Positions 8,266-20,636 of a stretch of 64,000 bases of DNA are shown here, in pieces. Position numbers and translations under genes: made by a program. The notes beneath the pieces are model-generated. The model was not told the origin of the DNA, made no database searches, and worked only from the letters and a program-made list of their open reading frames with translations. The stretch spans positions 79,595,300-79,659,299 of the forward strand of contig CM049314.1 of the NCBI GenBank assembly GCA_026874595.1. The letters run 5' to 3'. How positions within the stretch are numbered: the stretch's first letter is position 1; every line of letters starts with the position of its first letter. Origin of the DNA: Sipunculus nudus (lineage: Eukaryota; Annelida; Sipuncula; Golfingiida; Sipunculidae).

Positions 8266-10884
8266 CCTGTCAGTGAAGGTGAATCTAAAAATTAAGGGTA
8301 AAATCGTTTAAGCAAAATCAGAAATAGAAAATTCCGATACTTTATAAAAGTAACGTTGTGGATTTTAGTGACCCTTTTGCATATTTTACCTCAATTTTTC
8401 TACAGTTTTGCACCATATTAGACAGAAATAGATTCCCGGGAAGTAGAATAATACATTATTTCTTCAAGAAATAGTTGCAAAAAGGATTAATTAAGACACA
8501 GCTCATTTGCTTACAGTTTGCTTATGCTTTGCTTACGATGAAAACACCACACAATTTAAGCATTATTCTACAAATACACACAAATATAACCCATGGGGAC
8601 ACAGACTGTTTACCTGGCTACAAAATAGTTCCTGTTAGTGATCAGGAATCTAAATATTAAGGGTAAAATTGTTCAATCAAATTCAGAAATAGAAAATTCT
8701 GAAACGTTATAAGAGTGACATTGTGGATTTTTGTGAACCTTTTGCATATTTTACCTCAATTTTTCTACAGTTTTGCAGCGTTTTCGACAGAAATAGATTC
8801 CCGGGAAGTAGAATAATACATTATTTCTTCAGAAAATAGTTGCAAAAAGGATAGTTCAAGATACAGTTCCTTTGCTTACAGTTTGCTTATTCTTTGCTTA
8901 TGCTTTGCTTACAATGAAAACACCACACAATTTAAGCAAATTTTCTACAAATACACAAAAATATGAACCATAGGGACACAGACTGGTTACCTGACTACAA
9001 AATAGTTCCCGTTAGTGATCAGGAATCAAAATATTAAGGGCAAAATTGTTCAATCAAATTCAGAAATAGAAAATTCTGAAACGTTTTAGAGTGACATTGT
9101 GGATTTTTGTGAACCTTTAGCATATTTTACCTCAATTTTTCTACAGTTTTGCAGCGTTTTCGACAGAAATAGATTCCCGGGAAGTAGAATAATACATTAT
9201 TTCTTCAGAAAATAGTTGCAAAAAGGATAGTTCAAGATACAGTTCCTTTGCTTACAGTTTGCTTATTCTCTGCTTATGCTTTGCTTACGATGAAAACACC
9301 ACACAATTTAAGCATTTTTCTACAAATACACAAAAATATGAACCATAGGGACACAGACTGGTTACCTGACTACAAAATAGTTCCCGTTAGTGATCAGGAA
9401 TCAAAATATTAAGGGCAAAATTGTTCAATCAAATTCAGAAATAGAAAATTCTGAAACGTTTTAGAGTGACATTGTGGATTTTTGTGAACCTTTAGCATAT
9501 TTTACCTCAATTTTTCTACAGTTTTGCAGCGTTTTCGACAGAAATAGATTCCCGGGAAGTAGAATAATAAATTATTTCTTCAGAAAATAGATGCAAAAAG
9601 GATTTATCAAGACACAGTTCTTTTCCTTACAGTTTGCTTATTCTTTGCTTATGCTTTGCTTACGATGAAAACACCACACAATTTAAGCATTTTTCCACAA
9701 ATACACACAAATATGACCCATAGGGACACAGACTGTTTACCTGTCTACAAAAAAGTTCCTGTAAGTGATGAGGAATCTAAATATTATGGGTAAAATTGTT
9801 CAGTCAAAACCACAATTATAAAAATCCGCTACTTTCATAATGCGAAATTATGGATTTTTTTAATCCTTTTGCATATTTTACCTCAATTTTTCTACAGTTT
9901 TGCACCATATTCGACAGAAAAAGATTCCCGGGAAGTAGAATAACACATTATTTCTTAAGAAGATGTATGCAAAAAGGATTTATCAAGACACAGTTCCTTT
10001 GCTTAAAGTCTGCCTACGCTTTGCTTATGCTTTGCTTACGATGAAAACACCACACAATTTAAGCATTTTTCTATAAATATATACGAATATGACCCATAGG
10101 GACACAGACTGCTTCCCTGGCTATATAATTGCACGTGTCAGTGAAGGTGAATGTAAAATTTAAAGGTTAAATCGTTTAAGCAAAATCAGAAATAGAAAAT
10201 TCGGATACTTTATAAAAGTAACGTTGTGGATTTTTGTGACCCTTTTGAATATTTTACCTCGTTTTTTCTACAGTTTTATACCATATTCGACAGAACTATA
10301 TTACAGGAAAGTAGAATAATACATTATTTCTTTAGAAAATAGATGTAAAAAGGATTTATCAAGACACAGTTCCTTTGCCTACAGTTTGCTTATTCTTTGC
10401 TTATGCTTTGCTTACGATGAAAACACCACACAATTTAAGCATTTTTCCACAAATACACACAAATATGACCCATAGGGGCACAGACTGTTTACCTGGCTAA
10501 AAATAGTTCCTGTTAGTGATCAGGAATCTAAATATTAAGGGCAAAATTGTTCAATCAAAACCATAATTATAAAAATCCGCTACTTTCTTTAAGTCACATC
10601 ATGGATTTTTGTGATCCTTTTGCATATTTCATCTCAATTTTTCTACAGTTTTGCACCATATTCGACAGAAATAGATTACCTGAATGTCAAATAATACATT
10701 ATTTCTTCAGAAAATAGTTGCAAAAAGCATTTCTCAAGACACAGTTCCTTTGCTTACAGTTTGCTTACGCTTTGCTTATGCTTTGCTTACGATTAAAACA
10801 CCACACAGTTTAAGCATTTTTCTATAAATATATACGAATATAACCCATAGGGACACAGACTGCTTCCATTGCTATATAATTGTA
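8266..10884 (+). repeat. HOR block 5: 7-mer A-B-CB-C-D-E-F
   Basis: Monomer starts: A 8266, B 8631, C/B chimera 9008, C 9383, D 9758, E 10134, F 10509. B 8631 is 377 bp because it has 'gcaaattttctac' where others have 'gcatttttctac', a useful marker for copies of this block. C 9383 has 'aataaattatttc' in place of 'aatacattatttc'. Copies are blocks 18, 20 and 22. Confidence 0.92.
9008..9382 (+). repeat. Chimeric monomer C (5' part) / B (3' part)
   Basis: The first part has the C markers 'ccgttag', 'cgttttagagtg' and 'cctttagcat'; the last part has the B markers 'ggatagttcaagatac' and 'acacaaaaatatgaacc'. The switch lies in the roughly 90-bp stretch where B and C are identical (about 9122-9212). 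It sits between B and C, as expected from unequal crossing-over between C of one block and B of another. Copies: 38267, 44265, 50263. Confidence 0.88.
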
Positions 10885-13830
10885 CCTGTCAGTGAAGGTG
10901 AATCTAAAAATTAAGGGTAAAATCGTTTAAGCAAAATCAGAAATAGAAAATTCCGATACTTTATAAAAGTAACGTTGTGGATTTTAGTGACCCTTTTGCA
11001 TATTTTACCTCAATTTTTCTACAGTTTTGCACCATATTAGACAGAAATAGATTCCCGGGAAGTAGAATAATACATTATTTCTTCAAGAAATAGTTGCAAA
11101 AAGGATTAATTAAGACACAGCTCATATGCTTACAGTTTGCTTATGCTTTGCTTATGCTTTGCTTACAATGAAAACACCACACAATTTAAGCATTATTCTA
11201 CAAATACACACAAATATAACCCATGGGGACACAGACTGTTTACCTGGCTACAAAATAGTTCCTGTTAGTGATCAGGAATCTAAATATTAAGGGTAAAATT
11301 GTTCAATCAAATTCAGAAATAGAAAATTCTGAAACGTTATAAGAGTGACATTGTGGATTTTTGTGAACCTTTTGCATATTTTACCTCAATTTTTCTACAG
11401 TTTTGCAGCGTTTTCGACAGAAATAGATTCCCGGGAAGTAGAATAATACATTATTTCTTCAGAAAATAGTTGCAAAAAGGATAGTTCAAGATACAGTTCC
11501 TTTGCTTACAGTTTGCTTATTCTTTGTTTATGCTTTGCTTATGATGAAAACACCACACAATTTAAGCATTTTTCTACAAATACACAAAAATATGAACCAT
11601 AGGGACACAGACTGGTTACCTGACTACAAAATAGTTCCCGTTAGTGATCAGGAATCAAAATATTAAGGGCAAAATTGTTCAATCAAATTCAGAAATAGAA
11701 AATTCTGAAACGTTTTAGAGTGACATTGTGGATTTTTGTGAACCTTTAGCATATTTTACCTCAATTTTTCTACAGTTTTGCAGCGTTTTCGACAGAAATA
11801 GATTCCCGGGAAGTAGAATAATACATTATTTCTTCAGAAAATAGATGCAAAAAGGATTTATCAAGACACATTTCTTTTGCTTACAGTTTGCTTATTCTTT
11901 GCTTATGCTTTGCTTACGATGAAAACACCACACAATTTAAGCATTTTTCCACAAATACACACAAATATGACCCATAGGGACACAGACTGTTTACCTGTCT
12001 ACAAAAAAATTCCTGTAAGTGATGAGGAATCTAAATATTATGGGTAAAATTGTTCAGTCAAAACCACAATTATAAAAATCCGCTACTTTCATAATGCGAA
12101 ATTATGGATTTTTTTAATCCTTTTGCATATTTTACCTCAATTTTTTTACAGTTTTGCACCATATTCGACAGAAAACGATTCCCGGGAAGTAGAATAACAC
12201 ATTATTTCTTAAGAAAATGTATGCAAAAAGGATTTATCAAGACACAGTTCCTTTGCTTAAAGTCTGCCTACGCTTTGCTTATGCTTTGCTTACGATGAAA
12301 ACACCACACAATTTAAGCATTTTTCTATAAATATATACGAATATGACCCATAGGGACACAGACTGCTTCCCTGGCTATATAATTGCACGTGTCAGTGAAG
12401 GTGAATGTAAAATTTAAAGGTTAAATCGTTTAAGCAAAATCAGAAAGAGAAAATTCGGATACTTTATAAAAGTAACGTTGTGGATTTTTGTGACCCTTTT
12501 GAATATTTTACCTCGTTTTTTCTACAGTTTTGCACCATATTCGACAGAACTATATTACAGGAAAGTAGAATAATACATTATTTCTTTAGAAAATAGATGT
12601 AAAAAGGATTTATCAAGACACAGTTCCTTTGCCTACAGTTTGCTTATTCTTTGCTTATGCTTTGCTTACGATGAAAACACCACACAATTTAAGCATTTTT
12701 CCACAAATACACACAAATATGACCCATAGGGGCACAGACTGTTTACCTGGCAACAAAATGGTTACTGTTTGTGATCAGGAATCTAAATATTAAGGGTAAA
12801 ATTGTTCAATCAAAACCACAATTATAAAAATCCGCTACTTTCTTAAAATGACATTATGGATTCTTTTATCCTTTTGCATATTTTACCTCAATTTTTCAAC
12901 AGTTTTGCACCATATTCGACAGAAATAGATTCTCTGAATGTCGAATAATACATTATTTCTTTAGAAAATAGATGTAAAATGGATTTATCAAGACACAGTT
13001 CCTTTGCTTACAGTTTGCTTACGCTTTGCTTATGCTTTGCTTACGGTGAAAACACCTCAAAACTGACGCATTTTTCTATAAATATATACAAATATGACCC
13101 ATAGGGACACAGACTGGTTCCATGGCTATATAATTGCACCTGTCAGTGAAGGTGAATCTAAAAATTAAGGGTAAAATCGTTTAAGCAAAATCAGATATAG
13201 AAAATTCAGATACTTTAAAAAAGTAACATTGTGGATTTTTGTGACCCTTTTGAATATTTTACTTCAATTTTGCTACAGTTTTGCACCATGTTCGACAGAA
13301 ATAGACACCCGGGAAGAAGAGTAATTCATTATTTCTTAAGGAATAAGTTGCAAAAAGGATTTATGAAGACACAGTTCCTTTGCTTACAGTTTGCTTATTC
13401 TTTGCTTATGCTTTGCTTACGATGAAAACACCACACAATTTAAGCATTTTTCCACAAATACACACAAATATGACCCATAGGGCACAGACTGTTTACCTGG
13501 CTAAAAATATTTCCTGTTAGTGATCAGGAATCTAAATATTAAGGGCAAAATTGTTCAATCAAAACCACAATTATAAAAATCCGCTACTTTCTTAAAGTCA
13601 CATCATGAATTTTTGTGATCCTTTTGCATATTTCATCTCAATTTTCTACAGTTTTGCACCATATTCGACAGAAATAGATTACCTGAATGTCAAATAATAC
13701 ATTATTTCTTGAGAAAATAGTTGCAAAAACAATTTATCAAGACACAGTTCCTTTGCTTACAGTTTGCTTACGCTTTGCTTATGCTTTGCTTATGCTTGCT
13801 TACGATTAAAACACCACACAGTTTAAGCAT
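9383..13830 (+). repeat. Second copy of the 8,638-bp-offset duplication
   Basis: Twelve monomers from C 9383 to F' 13513 match C 745 to F' 4875 in order and spacing. Differences include the D tail (ordinary D at 12012, F'-like at 3374), 'cagttttatacc' in E 10134, and the F' minisatellite length. Confidence 0.85.
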
Positions 13831-13897
13831 TTTTCAATAAATATATACGAATATAACCCATAGGGACACAGACTGCTTCCATGGCTATATAATTGCA
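10885..13897 (+). repeat. HOR block 6: 8-mer A-B-C-D-E-G-H-F'
   Basis: Monomer starts: A 10885 (376 bp), B 11261, C 11637, D 12012, E 12388, G 12764, H 13139, F' 13513. Total 3,013 bp. E 12388 has 'cagttttgcacc' where other E copies have 'cagttttacacc'. F' has 'aatatttcctg' at its junction, a marker shared with F' 54768. Confidence 0.92.
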
Positions 13898-14273
13898 CCT
13901 GTCAGTGAAGGTGAATGTAAAATTTAAAGGTTAAATCGTTTAAGCAAAATCAGAAAGAGAAAATTCGGATACTTTATAAAAGTAACGTTGTGGATTTTTG
14001 TGACCCTTTTGAATATTTTACCTCGTTTTTTCTACAGTTTTACACCATATTCGACAGAACTATATTACAGGAAAGTAGAATAATACATTATTTCTTTAGA
14101 AAATAGATGTAAAAAGGATTTATCAAGACACAGTTCCTTTGCCTACAGTTTGCTTATTCTTTGCTTATGCTTTGCTTACGATAAAAACACCACACAATTT
14201 AAGCATTTTTCCACAAATACACACAAATATAACCCATGGGGACACAGACTGTTTACCTGGCTACAAAATAGTT
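13898..14273 (+). repeat. Chimeric monomer E (most) / A (tail)
   Basis: E-type from the start through 'ccacaaatacacacaaatat', then the A tail 'aacccatggggac' and 'ggctacaaaatag'. The switch is in the shared 'caaatacacacaaatat' (about 14,214-14,230). It takes the A position at the head of an ABCD core. The E/A hybrids at 16901, 22898 and 55153 share the junction and the change 'cgataaaaacacc', so they descend from one event. Confidence 0.85.
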
Positions 14274-15400
14274 CATGTTAGTGATCAGGAATCTAAATAT
14301 TAAGGGTAAAATTGTTCAATCAAATTCAGAAATAGAAAATTCTGAAACGTTATAAGAGTGACATTGTGGATTTTTGTGAACCTTTTGCATATTTTACCTC
14401 AATTTTTCTACAGTTTTGCAGCGTTTTCGACAGAAATAGATTCCCGGGAAGTAGAATAATACATTATTTCTTCAGAAAATAGTTGCAAAAAGGATAGTTC
14501 AAGATACAGTTCCTTTGCTTACAGTTTGCTTATTCTTTGCTTATGCTTTGCTTACGATGAAAACACCACACAATTTAAGCATTTTTCTACAAATACACAA
14601 AAATATGAACCATAGGGACACAGACTGGTTACCTGACTACAAAATAGTTCCCGTTAGTGATCAGGAATCAAAATATTAAGGGCAAAATTGTTCAATCAAA
14701 TTCAGAAATAGAAAATTCTGAAACGTTTTAGAGTGACATTGTGGATTTTTGTGAACCTTTAGCATATTTTACCTCAATTTTTCTACAGTTTTGCAGCGTT
14801 TTCGACAGAAATAGATTATCGGGAAGTAGAATAATACATTATTTCTTCAGAAAATAGATGCAAAAAGGATTTATCAAGACACAGTTCTTTTCCTTACAGT
14901 TTGCTTATTCTTTGCTTATGCTTTGCTTACGATGAAAACACCACACAATTTAAGCATTTTTCCACAAATACACACAAATATGACCCATAGGGACACAGAC
15001 TGTTTACCTGTCTACAAAAAAGTTCCTGTAAGTGATGAGGAATCTAAATATTATGGGTAAAATTGTTCAGTCAAAACCACAATTATAAAAATCCGCTACT
15101 TTCATAATGCGAAATTATGGATTTTTTTAATCCTTTTGCATATTTTACCTCAATTTTTCTACAGTTTTGCACCATATTCGACAGAAAAAGATTCCCGGGA
15201 AGTAGAATAACACATTATTTCTTAAGAAGATGTATGCAAAAAGGATTTATCAAGACACAGTTCCTTTGCTTAAAGTCTGCCTACGCTTTGCTTATGCTTT
15301 GCTTACGATGAAAACACCACACAATTTAAGCATTTTTCTATAAATATATACGAATATGACCCATAGGGACACAGACTGCTTCCCTGGCTATATAATTGCA

Positions 15401-15776
15401 CGTGTCAGTGAAGGTGAATGTAAAATTTAAAGGTTAAATCGTTTAAGCAAAATCAGAAAGAGAAAATTCGGATACTTTATAAAAGTAACGTTGTGGATTT
15501 TTGTGACCCTTTTGAATATTTTACCTCGTTTTTTCTACAGTTTTGCACCATATTCGACAGAAAAGGATTCCCGGGAAGTAGAATAACACATTATTTCTTT
15601 AGAAAATAGATGTAAAAAGGATTTATCAAGACACAGTTCCTTTGCCTACAGTTTGCTTATTCTTTGCTTATGCTTTGCTTACGATGAAAACACCACACAA
15701 TTTAAGCATTTTTCCACAAATACACACAAATATGACCCATAGGGGCACAGACTGTTTACCTGGCAACAAAATGGTT
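15401..15776 (+). repeat. E monomer with a short D-derived patch
   Basis: E on both sides, but about 15,545-15,588 reads like D: 'gcaccatattcgacag', 'aaaaggattcccggg' and 'gaataacaca'. The patch is 44-59 bp long, bounded by 'tttctacagtttt' on the left and 'attatttctt' on the right. It restores the CCCGGG site that E lacks. A short gene-conversion tract, or a double exchange, explains it. The D variant 'aaaagg' is also found in D 25517 and in the E/D chimera at 28136. Confidence 0.82.
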
Positions 15777-16151
15777 ACTGTTTGTGATCAGGAATCTAAA
15801 TATTAAGGGTAAAATTGTTCAATCAAAACCACAATTATAAAAATCCGCTACTTTCTTAAAATGACATTATGGATTCTTATATCCTTTTGCATATTTTACC
15901 TCAATTTTTCAACAGTTTTGCACCATATTCGACAGAAATAGATTCTCTGATTGTCGAATAATACATTATTTCTTTAGAAAATAGATGTAAAAAGGATTTA
16001 TCAAGACACAGTTCCTTTGCTTACAGTTTGCTTACGCTTTGCTTATGCTTTGCTTACGGTGAAAACACCTCAAAACTGACGCATTTTTCTATAAATATTT
16101 ACAAATATGACCCATAGGGACACAGACTGGTTCCATGGCTATATAATTGCA

Positions 16152-16514
16152 CCTGTCAGTGAAGGTGAATGTAAAATTTAAAGGTTAAATCGTTTAAGCA
16201 AAATCAGAAAGAGAAAATTCGGATACTTTATAAAAGTAACGTTGTGGATTTTAGTGACCCTTTTGCATATTTTACCTCAATTTTTCTACAGTTTTGCACC
16301 ATATTAGACAGAAATAGATTCCCGGGAAGTAGAATAATACATTATTTCTTCAAGAAATAGTTGCAAAAAGGATTAATTAAGACACAGCTCATTTGCTTAC
16401 AGTTTGCTTATGCTTTGCTTACGATGAAAACACCACACAATTTAAGCATTTTTCCACAAATACACACAAATATGACCCATAGGGCACAGACTGTTTACCT
16501 GGCTAAAAATAGTT
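16152..16514 (+). repeat. Triple chimeric monomer E / A / H, shortest in the window (363 bp)
   Basis: Starts as E ('gaatgtaaaatttaaagg', 'gaaagagaaaattcgg'), switches to A between about 16,221 and 16,250 ('gattttagtgaccc', 'ttagac', TTAATTAA), then to an H tail after about 16,390 ('ccatagggcacag', 'ggctaaaaatag'). It occupies the H position of the 8-mer. Two separate exchanges are needed, or a conversion of the middle part by A. Confidence 0.82.
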
Positions 16515-16900
16515 CCTGTTAGTGATCAGAAATCTAAATATTAAGGGCAAAATTGTTCAATCAAAACCACAATTATAAAAATCCGCTACTTTCTTAAAGT
16601 CACATCATGAATTTTTGTGATCCTTTTGCATATTTCATCTCAATTTTCTACAGTTTTGCACCATATTGGACAGAAATAGATTACCTGAATGTCAAATAAT
16701 ACATTATTTCTTGAGAAAATAGTTGCAAAAACAATTTATCAAGACACAGTTCCTTTGCTTACAGTTTGCTTACGCTTTGCTTATGCTTTGCTTATGCTTT
16801 GCTTACGATTAAAACACCACACAGTTTAAGCATTTTTCAATAAATATATACGAATATAACCCATAGGGACACAGACTGCTTCCATGGCTATATAATTGCA

Positions 16901-18403
16901 CCTGTCAGTGAAGGTGAATGTAAAATTTAAAGGTTAAATCGTTTAAGCAAAATCAGAAAGAGAAAATTCGGATACTTTATAAAAGTAACGTTGTGGATTT
17001 TTGTGACCCTTTTGAATATTTTTCCTCGTTTTTTCTACAGTTTTACACCATATTCGACAGAACTATATTACAGGAAAGTAGAATAATACATTATTTCTTT
17101 AGAAAATAGATGTAAAAAGGATTTATCAAGACACAGTTCCTTTGCCTACAGTTTGCTTATTCTTTGCTTATGCTTTGCTTACGATAAAAACACCACACAA
17201 TTTAAGCATTTTTCCACAAATACACACAAATATAACCCATGGGGACACAGACTGTTTACCTGGCTACAAAATAGTTCATGTTAGTGATCAGGAATCTAAA
17301 TATTAAGGGTAAAATTGTTCAATCAAATTCAGAAATAGAAAATTCTGAAACGTTATAAGAGTGACATTGTGGATTTTTGTGAACCTTTTGCATATTTAAC
17401 CTCAATTTTTCTACAGTTTTGCAGCGTTTTCGACAGAAATAGATTCCCGGGAAGTAGAATAATACATTATTTCTTCAGAAAATAGTTGCAAAAAGGATAG
17501 TTCAAGATACAGTTCCTTTGCTTACAGTTTGCTTATTCTTTGCTTATGCTTTGCTTACGATGAAAACACCACACAATTAAAGCATTTTTCTACAAATACA
17601 CAAAAATATGAACCATAGGGACACAGACTGGTTACCTGACTACAAAATAGTTCCCGTTAGTGATCAGGAATCAAAATATTAAGGGCAAAATTGTTCAATC
17701 AAATTCAGAAATAGAAAATTCTGAAACGTTTTAGAGTGACATTGTGGATTTTTGTGAACCTTTAGCATATTTTACCTCAATTTTTCTACAGTTTTGCAGC
17801 GTTTTCGACAGAAATAGATTCCCGGGAAGTAGAATAATACATTATTTCTTCAGAAAATAGATGCAAAAAGGATTTATCAAGACAAAGTTCTTTGGCTTAC
17901 AGTTTGCTTATTCTTTGCTTATGCTTTGCTTACGATGAAAACACCACACAATTTAAGCATTTTTCCACAAATACACACAAATATGACCCATAGGGACACA
18001 GACTGTTTACCTGTCTACAAAAAAGTTCCTGTAAGTGATGAGGAATCTAAATATTATGGGTAAAATTGTTCAGTCAAAACCACAATTATAAAAATCCGCT
18101 ACTTTCATAATGCGAAATTATGGATTTTTTTAATCCTTTTGCATATTTTACCTCAATTTTTCTACAGTTTTGCACCATATTCGACAGAAAAAGATTCCCG
18201 GGAAGTAGAATAACACATTATTTCTTAAGAAAATGTATGCAAAAAGGATTTATCAAGACACAGTTCCTTTGCTTAAAGTCTGCCTACGCTTTGCTTATGC
18301 TTTGCTTACGATGAAAACACCAAACAATTTAAGCATTTTTCTATAAATATATACGAATATAACCCATAGGGACACAGACTGCTTCCATGGCTATATAATT
18401 GCA
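16901..18403 (+). repeat. HOR block 8: 4-mer (E/A)-B-C-D
   Basis: Monomer starts: E/A 16901, B 17277, C 17653, D 18028. It repeats the first half of block 7 at an offset of 3,003 bp. C 17653 has the 'aagttctttggc' variant, shared with C 19145 only. Confidence 0.9.
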
Positions 18404-20636
18404 CCTGTCAGTGAAGGTGAGTCTAAAATTTAAGGGTAAAATCGTTTAAGCAAAATCAGAAATAGAAAATTCCGATACTTTATAAAAGTAACGTTGTGGA
18501 TTTTAGTGACCCTTTTGCATATTTTACCTCAATTTTTCTACAGTTTTGCCCCATATAAGACAGAAATAGATTCCCGGGAAGTAGAATAATACATTATTTC
18601 TTCAAGAAATAGTTGCAAAAAGGATTAATTAAGACACAGCTCATTTGAATACAGTTTGCTTATGCTTTGCTTACGATGAAAACACCACACAATTTAAGCA
18701 TTATTCTACAAATACACACAAATATAACCCATGGGGACACAGACTGTTTACCTGGCTACAAAATAGTTCCTGTTAGTGATCAGGAATCTAAATATTAAGG
18801 GTAAAATTGTTCAATCAAATTCAGAAATAGAAAATTCTGAAACGTTATAAGAGTGACATTGTGGATTTTTGTGAACCTTTTGCATATTTTACCTCAATTT
18901 TTCTACAGTTTTGCAGCGTTTTCGACAGAAATAGATTCCCGGGAAGTAGAATAATACATTATTTCTTCAGAAAATAGTTGCAAAAAGGATAGTTCAAGAT
19001 ACAGTTCCTTTGCTTACAGTTTGCTTATTCTTTGTTTATGCTTTGCTTATGATGAAAACACCACACAATTTAAGCATTTTTCTACAAATACACAAAAATA
19101 TGAACCATAGGGACACAGACTGGTTACCTGACTACAAAATAGTTCCCGTTAGTGATCAGGAATCAAAATATTAAGGGCAAAATTGTTCAATCAAATTCAG
19201 AAATAGAAAATTCTGAAACGTTTTAGAGTGACATTGTGGATTTTTGTGAACCTTTAGCATATTTTACCTCAATTTTTCTACAGTTTTGCAGCGTTTTCGA
19301 CAGAAATAGATTCCCGGGAAGTAGAATAATACATTATTTCTTCAGAAAATAGATGCAAAAAGGATTTATCAAGACAAAGTTCTTTGGCTTACAGTTTGCT
19401 TATTCTTTGCTTATGCTTTGCTTACGATGAAAACACCACACAATTTAAGCATTTTTCCACAAATACACACAAATATGACCCATAGGGACACAGACTGTTT
19501 ACCTGTCTACAAAAAAGTTCCTGTAAGTGATGAGGAATCTAAATATTATGGGTAAAATTGTTCAGTCAAAACCACAATTATAAAAATCCGCTACTTTCAT
19601 AATGCGAAATTATGGATTTTTTTAATCCTTTTGCATATTTTACCTCAATTTTTCTACAGTTTTGCACCATATTCGACAGAAAAAGATTCCCGGGAAGTAG
19701 AATAACACATTATTTCTTAAGAAAATGTATGCAAAAAGGATTTATCAAGACACAGTTCCTTTGCTTAAAGTCTGCCTACGCTTTGCTTATGCTTTGCTTA
19801 CGATGAAAACACCAAACAATTTAAGCATTTTTCTATAAATATATACGAATATAACCCATAGGGACACAGACTGCTTCCATGGCTATATAATTGCACCTGT
19901 CAGTGAAGGTGAGTCTAAAATTTAAGGGTAAAATCGTTTAAGCAAAATCAGAAATAGAAAATTCCGATACTTTATAAAAGTAACGTTGTGGATTTTAGTG
20001 ACCCTTTTGCATATTTTACCTCAATTTTTCTACAGTTTTGCCCCATATAAGACAGAAATAGATTCCCGGGAAGTAGAATAATACATTATTTCTTCAAGAA
20101 ATAGTTGCAAAAAGGATTAATTAAGACACAGCTCATTTGAATACAGTTTGCTTATGCTTTGCTTACGATGAAAACACCACACAATTTAAGCATTATTCTA
20201 CAAATACACACAAATATAACCCATGGGGACACAGACTGTTTACCTGGCTACAAAATAGTTCCTGTTAGTGATCAGGAATCTAAATATTAAGGGTAAAATT
20301 GTTCAATCAAATTCAGAAATAGAAAATTCTGAAACGTTATAAGAGTGACATTGTGGATTTTTGTGAACCTTTTGCATATTTTACCTCAATTTTTCTACAG
20401 TTTTGCAGCGTTTTCGACAGAAATAGATTCCCGGGAAGTAGAATAATACATTATTTCTTCAGAAAATAGTTGCAAAAAGGATAGTTCAAGATACAGTTCC
20501 TTTGCTTACAGTTTGCTTATTCTTTGTTTATGCTTTGCTTATGATGAAAACACCACACAATTTAAGCATTTTTCTACAAATACACAAAAATATGAACCAT
20601 AGGGACACAGACTGGTTACCTGACTACAAAATAGTT
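17653..20636 (+). repeat. Tandem duplication of a 1,492-bp unit C-D-A'-B
   Basis: C 17653, D 18028, A' 18404, B 18769 are followed by near-identical C 19145, D 19520, A' 19896, B 20261. Both copies share rare variants: 'aagttctttggc' in C, 'ccccatataagac' and 'catttgaatacag' in A', and 'gtttatgctttgcttatgatg' in B. I saw no difference between the two copies by eye, which suggests recent origin or recent conversion. Confidence 0.88.
18404..19895 (+). repeat. HOR block 9: 4-mer A'-B-C-D
   Basis: Monomer starts: A' 18404 (365 bp), B 18769, C 19145, D 19520. Tail-less block inside the 1,492-bp duplication. D 19520 has 'caccaaacaattt' at its 3' part, where most D copies have 'caccacacaattt'; this variant marks D copies that precede A' or follow 'aagttct' C copies. 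Confidence 0.88.

Larger units (their letters stand above)
7443..13440 (+). repeat. Single first-segment copy of the 5,998-bp, 16-monomer unit
   Basis: This interval (C 7517 to the end of H 13139, with the boundary taken at the diagnostic base in B) is the counterpart of the three tandem copies at about 36.70-54.69 kb. The order is C-D-A-B-CB-C-D-E-F-A-B-C-D-E-G-H. Here the unit is flanked by ordinary B on the left and ordinary F' on the right, so the single-copy state looks ancestral to the triplicated one. Confidence 0.85.
13898..16900 (+). repeat. HOR block 7: 8-mer (E/A)-B-C-D-E*-G-(E/A/H)-F'
   Basis: Monomer starts: E/A hybrid 13898, B 14274 ('catgttag' start), C 14650, D 15025, E with converted patch 15401, G 15777, triple chimera 16152, F' 16515. 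Total 3,003 bp. This is the standard 8-mer plan with the leading A replaced by an E/A hybrid and H replaced by a chimera. C 14650 has lost CCCGGG ('gattatcggg'). Confidence 0.9.
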
